Shown: positions 7,490 through 17,792, counted from the first letter of the stretch. The stretch is 33,693 nt of DNA from an uncultured Allomuricauda sp. (GCA_937899065.1 CALBPG010000253.1:1-33693); one strand, 5' to 3'. The notes: generated by a model not told the origin, from the letters alone. Made by a program: numbers and translations.

Positions 7490-8353
7490 TTAAACGTCAC
7501 AACGCTTGAAAGCATCTTTGAGTGCGTCAATTTTGTTTTCCCATGTTACGATAAATTCTTGCGCGACGTATCCTTTAAAACCGGTATCCAAAATAGCCTT
7601 CATGATAGCCGGATAGTACAACTCTTGGGATTCATCGATTTCATGCCTTCCAGGGACTCCAGCAGTATGATAATGCCCAAAATAAGGATGGTATTCTTGA
7701 ATGGTCCGAATAATGTCTCCCTCCTGTATTTGCATATGGTAAATGTCGTACAGCAACTTGAAGTTTTCCGTATCCAAGCGACGACAAAGCTCCACGCCCC
7801 ACAAAGTGGAATCGCACATATAATCCGGGTGATTGATTTGGTTGAACAACTCCATCTGCAAAACAACACCGTGTTTTTCGGCCAAGGGCAATACTTGCGA
7901 CAATCCGTCCACACAATTTTGTAAGCCAACATAGTCATCAATACCTCTTCGGTTTCCACTAAAGCAGATAAGATTGGTGTACCCCGCATCCGCTACTTTC
8001 GGAATCATTTCTGTGTAATTTTTAATCAATGTTGGATGAAATTGAGGGTCATTCCAACCGTCAGTCAGGTTGATTTCCGCCCCCCAACACATACTGGCGT
8101 GGATGTTGTACTTTTTCATTAATGGCCAATCTTCAGGGCCAGTAAGGTCCAACGCCTTAATGCCTATATCGTTCAATGTGGCCAGAAAAGATTCCCATGG
8201 AATGTCATTAAAACACCAGCGGCATACACTGTGATTGATATTGTGCTTCAAATCAAACTTATTGTTTGGTGCGGATGGTGTGGTAAGCGCTTTCGCTGAA
8301 GTCAAACCTGCAGTACCGAGGGCTGCCGTGGTAAAAAAAATTCTTCGTTTCAT
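7490..8353 (-). CDS. Tat-exported hydroxypyruvate isomerase-like TIM-barrel protein
   Basis: 287 residues from the ATG at 8353. An upstream in-frame start would add 20 residues and bury the signal peptide, so the downstream ATG is preferred. The N-terminus KRRIFFTTAALGTAGLTSAKA is a twin-arginine (Tat) signal. The rest is an xylose-isomerase-like TIM barrel (AP endonuclease family 2): VCRWCFNDIPWESF, IKALDLTGPEDW, YTNLICFSGNRRG, VVLQMELFNQINHPDYMCD, LLYDIYHMQIQEGD and FGHYHTAGVPGRHEI. The E, D/H and H residues of the last four stretches are those that bind the divalent metal in Hyi/IolE-type isomerases. It is likely a periplasmic sugar or keto-acid isomerase, with the substrate unassigned. 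It is the first gene of the minus-strand run down to 4277. Confidence 0.87.
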   Translation of the reverse strand: MKRRIFFTTAALGTAGLTSAKALTTPSAPNNKFDLKHNINHSVCRWCFNDIPWESFLATLNDIGIKALDLTGPEDWPLMKKYNIHASMCWGAEINLTDGWNDPQFHPTLIKNYTEMIPKVADAGYTNLICFSGNRRGIDDYVGLQNCVDGLSQVLPLAEKHGVVLQMELFNQINHPDYMCDSTLWGVELCRRLDTENFKLLYDIYHMQIQEGDIIRTIQEYHPYFGHYHTAGVPGRHEIDESQELYYPAIMKAILDTGFKGYVAQEFIVTWENKIDALKDAFKRCDV

Positions 8354-8397
8354 GGGTTTCGGATTGTTAGGAGAAAGATAGTAAATTCGAGGGAGAG

Positions 8398-8634
8398 ATG
8401 GATTTGGATACACAAAAGGAAGCCTTGGTCGAAATGGCCCATTACCGAATGCCTTTCGGAAAGTATAAAGACCGCTATTTGGTGGATTTGCCGCTACCTT
8501 ATTTGGTTTGGTTTTCCCAAAAAGGTTTTCCCGAGGGCAAACTGGGACGCTATCTGGAAACCATGTTGAGCATCAAGGATAATGGGTTGGAACCGATTGT
8601 TCGAAAATTGCAGAAAGAATTTCCAAAGGATTGA
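8398..8634 (+). CDS. DUF3820 family protein
   Basis: 78 residues. The core HYRMPFGKYKDRYLVDLPLPYLVWFSQKGFPEGKLG matches the DUF3820 (QSregVF_b) family pattern MPFGKYKG..L.DLP..YL.WF..KGFP.GKLG almost throughout; the length is normal for the family. It is a small cytoplasmic protein of unestablished function. It starts at ATG 8398, divergent from the Tat-exported protein (44 bases between the starts), and ends 52 bases before pyrG, whose promoter overlaps its stop codon. Confidence 0.9.
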   Translation: MDLDTQKEALVEMAHYRMPFGKYKDRYLVDLPLPYLVWFSQKGFPEGKLGRYLETMLSIKDNGLEPIVRKLQKEFPKD

Positions 8635-8664
8635 ATCATGGTAAAGTCGCAATTCGTACCTTTA
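8631..8664 (+). promoter_or_regulatory. Candidate pyrG promoter
   Basis: TTG (8631-8633), 23 bases, TACCTTTA (8657-8664). The second element matches TAnnTTTG at seven of eight positions and lies in a TACCTTTACATCC context resembling strong flavobacterial -7 regions. The ATG at 8687 follows 22 bases later. Confidence 0.45.
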
Positions 8665-8674
8665 CATCCCGTAA

Positions 8675-10345
<1,671 letters not shown>

Positions 10346-10384
10346 CGCTTCGAATAACCAAGAAGTTACGACTAAACCAAATAC

Positions 10385-12271
10385 ATGGAAGAAAAAAAGC
10401 TGGATATAAATTCTATCGTAGGATTTGTATTGATTTTTGGGATTCTCATTTTTATGTTCTACCAAAATCAACCGACACCGGAAGAACTAGAGGCCCAAAA
10501 AGCTGAGCAAGAGAAAATAGAAGCGGCTGCTACACAAGAAGAGCAAAAACCACAACAGCAAGATGCCGCCGCTCCCATTCGCCCAACAGAAACTTTGGAC
10601 GCCAATGATTCTATAGCCGCGGTACAATACAAAAACGCGGTAGGCGCTTTTGGAAATACTACCATTACGGAAGGTGAAACGGTCTTGGAGAACGAGGTTC
10701 TATATCTTAAAATATCCAATAGGGGTGGACAGGTAGTAGAGGCCAAAATGAAAAATTTTGTCACCTACGATTCGATTCCCGTGTATTTGGTCAAAGATGG
10801 TAATGCCAATTTTGGGTTGCAATTCACTACTTCGGACAATCGAAGTTTGGAAACGGCAGATTTGTTTTTCGAACCGACACTATCCAAAAATGGAGCGAAT
10901 CAGGTGCTTTCTATGAAGGCAAAAGTTTCGGAGAATCAATTTTTGGAGTTTCGCTATGAAATGAAACCCTCGGAATACTTAGTAGACTTTTGGATTAAGT
11001 CACAAGGGTTGAATGGCGTTATCGATGGTAGTCGCCCAATCACCTTGGCTTGGGACTTAAACGGGATTCGACACAACAAAAGTGTGAACTATGAAAACCG
11101 TTATACCCGATTGACATATAACCATGATGATGGTAAAATAAGCAAGCTCTCGGAGAGCAGTGACTCTGATGAGGAGACTGAGGTAGATGTGAAATGGCTT
11201 TCTTATCGTCAACATTTCTTTAGTTCCATATTGGCTTCGGAGAAACATTTTAGAACCGCGGACCTATCCTCTAAAAATTTAGTGGAAGAAGAAAGCAAGG
11301 AAACTAAGTTTACTAAGGCCTATAGCACCAGAGCTCCCTTGGCCGTGCAAGGCGGAGAGCTTTCCGAAAGTATGAACTGGTATTATGGCCCTACAGATGT
11401 TGATGTCTTGGAACAATATAAAACGCTTGGCCTCGCAGATTCCATTCCCTTTGGTTGGGGAATCTTTGGCTGGATCAATCGTTACGTATTTACTCCATTT
11501 TATGGATTCTTAAGTGGCTTTTTACCCTTCGGGATTGCGATTGTGGTGATGACGATTATCGTGCGTTTGGCTCTATCCCCGGTGACCTACAAGTCTTATT
11601 TGTCTCAAGCGAAAATGAAGGTGTTGAAACCCGAAATCACCGAAATCACCGACAAGTACAAAGACAACGCCATGAAAAAACAACAGGAGACCATGAAGCT
11701 ATACAACAAGGCTGGTGTGAGCCCGATGAGTGGTTGTGTTCCGGCGTTATTGCAGCTTCCTATTTTCTATTCCTTGTTCATGTTTTTCCCGACGTCGTTC
11801 GCCTTACGTCAAAAGTCTTTCTTGTGGGCAGAGGATTTATCTTCATACGATACGATATACCAACTACCCGAGGGCTGGAGTATTCCGTTTTACGGTGACC
11901 ACGTGAGTTTGTTTCCAATTTTGGCTTCCATTGCGATTTTCTTTTACATGACATTGACCACAGGGCAAACCATGCAAATGCAACAGCAACCGGGCATGCC
12001 TAACATGAAGTTTATCATGTACCTATCTCCTTTGATGATGTTGTTCTTTTTCAACAACTACGCGAGTGGATTGAGTTTGTATTACTTTGTTTCCAACTTG
12101 ATTACCATATTTATCATGTTGGCTATCAAGCACTACATTCTTGATGAAGAAAAAATACATGCGCAGATTCAGGAAAATAAAAAGAAGCCCAAAAAGGAGA
12201 ACAAGTTCCAACGCAAAATGCGTGAGATGATGGAGCAGGCCGAAGCGCAGAAGAAAGCAGGTAAAAAATAG
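10385..12271 (+). CDS. yidC: Membrane protein insertase YidC
   Basis: 628 residues. YidC inserts and folds inner-membrane proteins, alone or with Sec. Visible parts are an N-terminal TM helix (about 9-26, SIVGFVLIFGILIFMFY), an Ala/Glu/Gln-rich linker, the periplasmic beta-sandwich domain (about 80-340), and the conserved C-terminal 60KD_IMP domain. The latter starts near FGIAIVVMTIIVRLALSPVTYKSYLSQAKM with its hydrophilic-groove Arg, followed by YNKAGVSPMSGCVPALLQLPIFYSLFMFFP and the last helices FIMYLSPLMMLFFFNNYASGLSLYYFVSN. The tail is strongly basic, as in other ribosome-binding YidC proteins. It is transcribed with or just after pyrG, with its own good promoter. Confidence 0.97.
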   Translation: MEEKKLDINSIVGFVLIFGILIFMFYQNQPTPEELEAQKAEQEKIEAAATQEEQKPQQQDAAAPIRPTETLDANDSIAAVQYKNAVGAFGNTTITEGETVLENEVLYLKISNRGGQVVEAKMKNFVTYDSIPVYLVKDGNANFGLQFTTSDNRSLETADLFFEPTLSKNGANQVLSMKAKVSENQFLEFRYEMKPSEYLVDFWIKSQGLNGVIDGSRPITLAWDLNGIRHNKSVNYENRYTRLTYNHDDGKISKLSESSDSDEETEVDVKWLSYRQHFFSSILASEKHFRTADLSSKNLVEEESKETKFTKAYSTRAPLAVQGGELSESMNWYYGPTDVDVLEQYKTLGLADSIPFGWGIFGWINRYVFTPFYGFLSGFLPFGIAIVVMTIIVRLALSPVTYKSYLSQAKMKVLKPEITEITDKYKDNAMKKQQETMKLYNKAGVSPMSGCVPALLQLPIFYSLFMFFPTSFALRQKSFLWAEDLSSYDTIYQLPEGWSIPFYGDHVSLFPILASIAIFFYMTLTTGQTMQMQQQPGMPNMKFIMYLSPLMMLFFFNNYASGLSLYYFVSNLITIFIMLAIKHYILDEEKIHAQIQENKKKPKKENKFQRKMREMMEQAEAQKKAGKK

Positions 12272-12277
12272 AGAGAC

Positions 12278-12311
12278 ACCAAAGTAGGTTTAAACCTTTT
12301 CGCTTTTTGGT
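12278..12311 (+). repeat. Nested inverted repeats after yidC
   Basis: The outer arms ACCAAA (12278-12283) and TTTGGT (12306-12311) flank the 12-bp palindrome AGGTTTAAACCT (12286-12297). The structure begins seven bases after the yidC stop and could be a weak terminator or mRNA 3' stabiliser, although no T-run follows the outer stem. Confidence 0.35.
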
Positions 12312-12341
12312 GGTCTAATCTGGAAACCAAAATATAGCGTT

Positions 12342-12899
12342 ATGAAAAACCTACATTTCATTCTATTTCTTACCACCCTCATTTTTGTGGGCACTACAGA
12401 ACAAGCTGATGCTCAAGTACGAAGAGTTGCGCGAAAGGAAGTTCGTAAACAACGTCGTGTCAATCGCACGATTCGAAGGGTAAATCGTCGCGTTACCCGG
12501 AGAACTTTGAGACGACTTCCTGCAAACACACGTCCGGTTGTTTTTAGAAGAGTTACCTATTATCCTGTTGGAGGTATGTTTTTTACAAGAAGAGGAAGTG
12601 TTTACGTTCGTGCCTTCCCGCCAAGAGGATTTCGACTACGTGTATTGCCTGCTACCGCCGTTGCACTTTCCGTACGTGGAGTACGATACCAATATGCTGA
12701 TGGTGTCTTCTACCAACAATCAGGTGAAGAGTACGAGATTTCCGCCCCTCCTTTAGGTGCCGTTGTTTCCGCACTTCCCGAAGATGCCGAGGAAATTGAT
12801 TTTGATGGAGTGTCCGCCTACGAGCTGAACGAAGCCATCTATACCGCTGTGGAAGACGGTTATGAAGTTATTGAGGTGTTAGAAGAGGAGGAGCAATAA
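12342..12899 (+). CDS. DUF6515-like secreted protein with split charge
   Basis: 185 residues with a signal peptide (1-24, ending EQADA-Q). The mature N-terminus (25-60) is extremely basic: about half of it is Arg/Lys. Two similar modules follow, each built of 'LP...v.l.V.gV.Y.y.dGvfY....YEI..PP.GA.V..LP' (about 61-135 and 136-180), the DUF6515-type repeat of Bacteroidota and Proteobacteria envelope proteins. The C-terminus (about 140-185) is strongly acidic and ends EVLEEEEQ. No function is established for the family. The gene begins 70 bases after yidC and is followed by a clear terminator. Confidence 0.7.
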   Translation: MKNLHFILFLTTLIFVGTTEQADAQVRRVARKEVRKQRRVNRTIRRVNRRVTRRTLRRLPANTRPVVFRRVTYYPVGGMFFTRRGSVYVRAFPPRGFRLRVLPATAVALSVRGVRYQYADGVFYQQSGEEYEISAPPLGAVVSALPEDAEEIDFDGVSAYELNEAIYTAVEDGYEVIEVLEEEEQ

Positions 12900-12900
12900 A

Positions 12901-12929
12901 AAAACTCCCCCGGATACCGAAGGAGTTTT
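12901..12929 (+). terminator. Terminator after the DUF6515-like gene
   Basis: AAAACTCC (12901-12908) pairs with GGAGTTTT (12922-12929), with an inner CGG/CCG pair (12911-12919). It starts one base after the stop codon; the U-rich side of the stem serves as the tail. Confidence 0.75.
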
Positions 12930-13010
12930 GCATTGATAGGTATAGTTTGGTAAGATTTGGGACTTCAAATATGGGAAGGAAGGTCCGGTTAAAAAATTAT
13001 TAGTTGTCAA

Positions 13011-13030
13011 ACCATACCTTTTTGTATGGT
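13011..13030. repeat. Short perfect hairpin in the 12930-13080 gap
   Basis: ACCATAC (13011-13017) and GTATGGT (13024-13030) pair around a CTTTTT loop. It lies midway between two terminators that serve converging genes. I see no reading frame or promoter in this gap. Confidence 0.35.
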
Positions 13031-13080
13031 AAAAATACCCTCTTTGATGTGTCATCGATGAACGGTTCAAAACCCTAGAT

Positions 13081-13117
13081 AAAACAACCCCTGCGAAAGA
13101 ATTTCCGCAGGGGTTGT
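13081..13117 (-). terminator. Strong terminator of the five-domain fasciclin gene
   Basis: ACAACCCCTGCG (13084-13095) and CGCAGGGGTTGT (13106-13117) form a perfect 12-bp stem with a 10-base loop. On the minus strand it is followed by TTTT and lies 41 bases past the stop codon of the gene. Confidence 0.85.
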
Positions 13118-13158
13118 CTTGTAAATAAAACCCTACAAATATTTATTGTAGTGTTACT

Positions 13159-15669
13159 TTAGTGCAAAGCATCCAGTACCTCCTGTGGTAGTAATACCTT
13201 ATCGATAACATGCACCACTCCATTGCTTGCAAAATTATCGGCACCGATAACTTCTGTATCTACATGGGTTTTGTCTCTGATGAAGACACCGTGGTTCAAG
13301 ATGGCAAATAAATCTTCGCCCTGAACGGTGCCCAAACGTTGATGGTTTGAGAAATCTCCAGCGGCAAAAGCATCTCCTGACACTACATGGTATGTAAGTA
13401 TGGAGGCCAATAACGCTTTCTCAGCATCGGTATCAAAGTCATCCAAACTATTGTATTGTGGTCCAAGCGCGTGAAGTAAATCCGCGAAAGCTTGGTTTGT
13501 AGGTGCGAATACTGTGAACGGACCATCTCCAGATAGTACGCCTACCAATCCAGCATCAGCTTGGATTAGGGCATCAACCAAAAGACTTAAGTCATCAACG
13601 GACTGGGCCAATTCCACAATGTTTGGTACTGGAGGATTGAGGATATCCAATACTTCTTGTGGCAACAATACCTTGTCGATAACATGTACCACTCCGTTGC
13701 TGGCTTCTACATCTTCCAACACTACTAGAGCATTATCGTCGGTAGCGTCGGTAATATGGATGTTTCCATTTTTAATGCTAATACCAACATTTTCTCCTTG
13801 GAAGGTTCCAATTTGCTGTCCGTCAGACAGGTCACCCGAAAATGCTGTGGTACCGGCTACAACATGATACGTCAACACTTTTACCAACAAGTCTTTTTCA
13901 GCTTGGGTATCAAAATCAGAAAGACTGTTGAAGTCATCGCCTAGTGCATCAAGCAAATCAGCAAAAGCTTGGTTTGTTGGCGCAAATACGGTGAAAGGAC
14001 CATCTCCGCTCAAAGTTTCCACCAAACCTGCATCGGCTTGAATCAAAGCATCTACCAATAGGCTTAGGTCATCGGTTTCAATGGCAATTTCTACGATGGT
14101 TTTCAACTGAAGACTTGCAACGAAATCCAAAGCTACTTGTGGTAACAATACCTTATTGATAACGTGTACCACACCATTGCTCGCTTCAACGTCTGGAAGT
14201 ACTACGGTAGCATTTGTATCAGTAGCGTCAGCAACGTGTACAACACCATCTTTGATGTTTATGGTTACGTTATCACCGAAAACGGTTGGGATTTGCTGTC
14301 CGTCCATCAAATCTCCAGAGAAAGCAGCGGTTCCGGATACTACGTGATATGTTAAGATGTCAATCAAAAGGTCGATTTCCTCCTGTGTATCGAAATCTTC
14401 AAGGCTGTTGTAGTCGTCACCAAGGATATCCAACAATTCTACAAAGGCAGCATTGGTTGGTGCAAATACGGTGAAAGGACCTTCGCCACTCAAGGTTTCA
14501 ACCAAACCAGCGTCTGCTTTAATCAAAGCGTCAACCAATAAGCTCAAATCCTCAGTTTCAATGGCGATTTCGACAATAGTCTTCAATTGTAGTGAGGTTA
14601 CGAAGTCAATTGCAGCCTGTGGCAACAATACTTTGTTGATGGTATGGGCTACACCATTGGTGGCTAAAATATCAGTGCCAGTAATTTCAGCGTCTACATC
14701 AGATGCATCTCCAATAACGAATGAACCATCTTTCTCTATTATTTCAACATTGTTTCCAAGGAATGCAGTACCTACTTCTCCAGCTGCTAAATCAGCTTCC
14801 AATACTTTTGCAGGAATCACGTGATACAACAAGATGTTTCGTAGCAAATCGATTTCTTCATCAGTATCGAAATCATCCAAGCTATTGTAGTCATCGCCTA
14901 AAATACCTAACAGCGCCACAAAAGCGTCATCGGTAGGAGCAAAAACGGTAAAGGGTCCTTCTCCACTTAAGGTTTCAGAAAGACCAGCTTTGATGACTGC
15001 CGCTTCCAAGATGGATAAAGGCTCTGTTTCAACAACAATCTCAACCAAATTTTTGGTAGGCTCGTCGTCATCATCGTCATCCCCGGCAAGGGCATCCAAT
15101 ACTTCTTGTGGAAGCAATACTTTGTCAATAACGTGGACGATTCCATTAGAAGCAGTTACATCTTCAAGGACCACTTCCGCTTTGTCGTCCGTAGCATCTT
15201 TTACAAAGATTCCATCCGTTAAATCGATAGTAACATCTTCGCCCTGCGCAGTACCTATCATTTGTCCATCAGATAATGACTCTGAAGCGGCAGCAGTGCC
15301 TATCACAACATGGTAGCGCAATATTGTGGCCAGAAGGTCTTTTTCTTCTTCTGTGTCAAAATCTTCAAGGCTGTCAAAACCTTCTAATCCACCAAGTAAT
15401 TCAGCAAAGGCATCGTTGGTAGGCGCAAATACGGTAAAAGGACCATCGCCACTTAAGGTGGAGACTAAATCAGTACCATCATTTTCATCGGCTTTTAATA
15501 AAGCAGCCACTAAACTGGTAAGGGCGTCGGTATCTTGTGCCGTCTCGACAATGTTACTTTCCATTTGAGCCCTTGCGGCTTCAACATCGTCTTCGTTCTC
15601 GCAGGACCATGCAAAAAGGAGTAGCACGGCCACAAGCAAATAATGCTTGAGTTGTAGCATTTTTTTCAT
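13159..15669 (-). CDS. Five-domain fasciclin (FAS1) surface lipoprotein
   Basis: 836 residues. The signal sequence ends LLLFAWSC, so Cys23 is the predicted lipidated residue; it is followed by ENEDD, an acidic run of the kind that directs lipoproteins to the cell surface in Bacteroidota. Five FAS1 domains follow at about 39-195, 207-355, 364-515, 524-675 and 680-836. Each has the H1 box (GPFTVFAPTNxAF), a YHVV strand and the H2 box (ASNGVVHVIDKVLLPQ). A run of six Asp (197-202) separates domains 1 and 2. Domains 3 and 4 are clearly recent copies (160-residue period). FAS1 proteins mediate adhesion or matrix contacts; the ligand here is unknown. It is the last of three adjacent paralogous genes and has its own terminators on both sides. 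Confidence 0.93.
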   Translation of the reverse strand: MKKMLQLKHYLLVAVLLLFAWSCENEDDVEAARAQMESNIVETAQDTDALTSLVAALLKADENDGTDLVSTLSGDGPFTVFAPTNDAFAELLGGLEGFDSLEDFDTEEEKDLLATILRYHVVIGTAAASESLSDGQMIGTAQGEDVTIDLTDGIFVKDATDDKAEVVLEDVTASNGIVHVIDKVLLPQEVLDALAGDDDDDDEPTKNLVEIVVETEPLSILEAAVIKAGLSETLSGEGPFTVFAPTDDAFVALLGILGDDYNSLDDFDTDEEIDLLRNILLYHVIPAKVLEADLAAGEVGTAFLGNNVEIIEKDGSFVIGDASDVDAEITGTDILATNGVAHTINKVLLPQAAIDFVTSLQLKTIVEIAIETEDLSLLVDALIKADAGLVETLSGEGPFTVFAPTNAAFVELLDILGDDYNSLEDFDTQEEIDLLIDILTYHVVSGTAAFSGDLMDGQQIPTVFGDNVTINIKDGVVHVADATDTNATVVLPDVEASNGVVHVINKVLLPQVALDFVASLQLKTIVEIAIETDDLSLLVDALIQADAGLVETLSGDGPFTVFAPTNQAFADLLDALGDDFNSLSDFDTQAEKDLLVKVLTYHVVAGTTAFSGDLSDGQQIGTFQGENVGISIKNGNIHITDATDDNALVVLEDVEASNGVVHVIDKVLLPQEVLDILNPPVPNIVELAQSVDDLSLLVDALIQADAGLVGVLSGDGPFTVFAPTNQAFADLLHALGPQYNSLDDFDTDAEKALLASILTYHVVSGDAFAAGDFSNHQRLGTVQGEDLFAILNHGVFIRDKTHVDTEVIGADNFASNGVVHVIDKVLLPQEVLDALH
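13645..14592 (-). repeat. Internal tandem duplication of a FAS1 domain
   Basis: Two consecutive units of about 480 bp (14592-14113 and 14112-about 13645) encode domains 3 and 4 of the five-domain protein. Both units open with the LQLKTIVEIAIET segment and share long identical stretches such as LSLLVDALI, ADAGLVETLSG and VEASNGVVHVI. Domain 5 is related but more distant. Confidence 0.8.
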
Positions 15670-15705
15670 TTCATATGTGTTTTTAGGTTTAAATACAGTG
15701 GGATG

Positions 15706-15737
15706 AAAAAGGGGGACTGATAAAAGCCCCCCTTTTT
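15706..15737 (-). terminator. Terminator between the second and first fasciclin genes
   Basis: AAAAAGGGGG (15706-15715) and CCCCCTTTTT (15728-15737) form a 10-bp stem with a 12-base loop, four bases past the stop codon of the four-domain gene upstream. A/T arms on both sides make it potentially bidirectional. Confidence 0.85.
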
Positions 15738-15741
15738 ATAT

Positions 15742-17619
15742 TTAGTTGTTGGTATCTGGAATTAGCACAGTGTCTAAAACGTGGATTACCCCGTTGATGG
15801 CTTGAACATCAACTTGGTCGATACCGATACCAGTATTTCCGGCACCATCGGTAACATCAGCAATGTTTCCGTTTGTTCCTGGAAGGGTAATGACGATGTC
15901 GTCACCTTCCAAAGTAGGAGCGTTGGTGTTTCCATCAGGAGTCAAATCACCTGAACGAAAATTCAAACCAGCTACTACGTGATGTTGTAAGATTGGTGTG
16001 AGACCTGCTTCATCTGGAATAGCATCCAAAGCAGCGAAGGCATCATTTGTAGGTGCGAATACCGTAAAGGGGTCGTCACCACTTCCATCTTGCGCAGACA
16101 ATACAGCAACAAAATCAGTATTTGGTGTCAATTCTGTAAGCGCTTGAACCAAGGTAGAAAAGTTAGGGTCGGCTGTAGCGAACGTTACTACCGTTGGCAA
16201 GTCGATAACTGCATCTACAGCATGGATTACACCGTTGGAAGCTACGATATCAGGAATCGCGACATTACTAACACCATTCAAAGTAACACCGTCATCCGTA
16301 TTGATGTACAGGCTTAAGTTTTCATCCATGGCGTACTCAGCAAGCGTATTGACGTAAGAGTTGCTCAAACCACCGCTGAATGCAGCAGCACCAGAAATCA
16401 CATGATTGGACAGAATAGCGTTCAAGTCGTTTCCAGCAGGATTGGAGAAGTTTTCAAATGCTGTATTCACCGGAGCGAAAACAGTGTAGGTTCCCATATC
16501 ATCCGACAATAAATCCGTAAAAGTGGTATTGCCGCCAGAAGTCAAAGCGCCTACCAATTCCGTTAAGTTGGGGTTGGCAACTGCATGATCTACCACATCT
16601 GGTATGGTGATAACCGCATCTACAACATGTACCACACCGTTCAACGCTTTTATATCTGCAGCACTTACGGTAGAGATACCATTAAAGGTTACCCCGTCGG
16701 TAGCATCATAGAATAAAGAAATGTTGGCATCGCTTACACCAGTAGCTTGCGTGCTGGCATATCCTTGCCCCATCATGTTTAAATCAGCTTCGAATAAAGC
16801 AGCTCCACTGATTACGTGGTTCAAAAGCACGTTAGTCAAAGTCTCTACAGGTACTTCATTAAGAGGAGTTCCATCCAAGAAAGCAGTAAAGGCGTCATCG
16901 GTTGGTGCTAAAACGGTAAAAGGACCTGCTCCTCTAAGTACTGTAGGAAGGTCTCCATTGGCTGCTTGAAGTGCAGCAACCAAACTTTGTAAATTTTCGT
17001 TGCCAATAGCCAAATCGGTAATAGGTACTAGGATAATGTCTGCCAATTGGTCCAAAATGGTCTGCGGCAACAATACTTTGTCAATAATGTGCACAATACC
17101 ATTGGTTGTCTCCACATTAGCTGCAGTAACTTCTGCAGCAACGCTAGTGGCATCTTGTATGAAAACTCCATTTTGTGTTGAAACCGTCAGGTTGCTACCT
17201 TGAAGTGTGCCTAGGGTTTGACCATCGGTTAAATCTGTAGACAGAGCAGCCGTTCCTGAAATAACATGATATTGAAGAATAACTGCTAAAAGGTTTTGTA
17301 ATTCGGTACTGTTGAAGTCGTTTAAAGAACTGAAGCCATCCAATTGTGCGAATAAATCTGTAAAGGCTTGATTAGTAGGAGCAAAAACTGTAAAAGGTCC
17401 ATCTCCACTTAAGGCGTCGACCAAATCGTTGTCCGCACTTTCGTCAGCTTTTTGAAGGGCGCTGACCAAACTAGTAAGGTCATTGGTGTCTATCGCAGTT
17501 TCCACGATATTTCCTTGGGGAGTGGTTGGATTGTTTCCATCATCGTCGTCAGAACAGCCAACGAAAACTAGAGCCAGGGCAATAAAAGAAAGTTGTGTTA
17601 ATCTAATTAGTGCTTTCAT
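15742..17619 (-). CDS. Four-domain fasciclin (FAS1) surface lipoprotein
   Basis: 625 residues from the ATG at 17619; an in-frame GTG at 17640 would add seven residues before the signal sequence. The lipobox region ends ALVFVGC (Cys22), followed at once by SDDDDG, an excellent surface-lipoprotein export signal for this phylum. FAS1 domains lie at about 37-191, 199-339, 341-474 and 476-621. Domain 1 is closest to domain 1 of the neighbouring five-domain protein (NIVETA-DT-LTSLVxAL). Domains 2-4 are more diverged, with shorter loops and VVDAVI- or VLDTVLIP-type H2 boxes. The protein ends just after the last domain. It is the middle gene of the array, bounded by terminators at 17733-17768 and 15706-15737, so it is probably transcribed on its own. 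An adhesion or matrix role is inferred from the fold only. Confidence 0.93.
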   Translation of the reverse strand: MKALIRLTQLSFIALALVFVGCSDDDDGNNPTTPQGNIVETAIDTNDLTSLVSALQKADESADNDLVDALSGDGPFTVFAPTNQAFTDLFAQLDGFSSLNDFNSTELQNLLAVILQYHVISGTAALSTDLTDGQTLGTLQGSNLTVSTQNGVFIQDATSVAAEVTAANVETTNGIVHIIDKVLLPQTILDQLADIILVPITDLAIGNENLQSLVAALQAANGDLPTVLRGAGPFTVLAPTDDAFTAFLDGTPLNEVPVETLTNVLLNHVISGAALFEADLNMMGQGYASTQATGVSDANISLFYDATDGVTFNGISTVSAADIKALNGVVHVVDAVITIPDVVDHAVANPNLTELVGALTSGGNTTFTDLLSDDMGTYTVFAPVNTAFENFSNPAGNDLNAILSNHVISGAAAFSGGLSNSYVNTLAEYAMDENLSLYINTDDGVTLNGVSNVAIPDIVASNGVIHAVDAVIDLPTVVTFATADPNFSTLVQALTELTPNTDFVAVLSAQDGSGDDPFTVFAPTNDAFAALDAIPDEAGLTPILQHHVVAGLNFRSGDLTPDGNTNAPTLEGDDIVITLPGTNGNIADVTDGAGNTGIGIDQVDVQAINGVIHVLDTVLIPDTNN

Positions 17620-17696
17620 ATCTATATTTTTGTTTAACACTATCGAGATGTAATTAAACAGAGATAGTTGCTTTTGTTTATTTTATTTTATAAAAA

Positions 17697-17717
17697 GTTT
17701 AACAAAACGAGTTAAAC
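17697..17717. repeat. Inverted repeat upstream of the middle fasciclin gene
   Basis: GTTTAAC (17697-17703) and GTTAAAC (17711-17717) are perfect 7-bp arms around 7 bases, about 78 bases upstream of the ATG at 17619. A further GTTTAAC occurs at 17632-17638. It could be an operator; no matching regulator is visible. Confidence 0.35.
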
Positions 17718-17732
17718 AAAATGAAGCGACAC

Positions 17733-17768
17733 AAAAAATCCGGCCCACTCAGAAGAGCAAACCGGATT
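17733..17768 (-). terminator. Terminator of the third fasciclin gene
   Basis: On the minus strand, AATCCGG (17768-17762) pairs with CCGGATT (17743-17737) across an 18-base loop that holds a small CTC/GAG stem, followed by a run of T (17738-17733). It begins 24 bases past the stop codon. Confidence 0.85.
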
Positions 17769-17792
17769 GAACAAAAAGGAAAAACTAAGATT

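Noticed and set aside
7481-7989. Open frames on both strands within the TIM-barrel gene
   Set aside because: Shadows of the hydroxypyruvate-isomerase-like gene; they contain no family motifs.
13514-15568. Several plus-strand open frames of 60-125 codons inside the fasciclin genes
   Set aside because: They are Ser/Thr-rich mirror translations of the repetitive FAS1 coding strand, recur at the repeat period and lack any domain.
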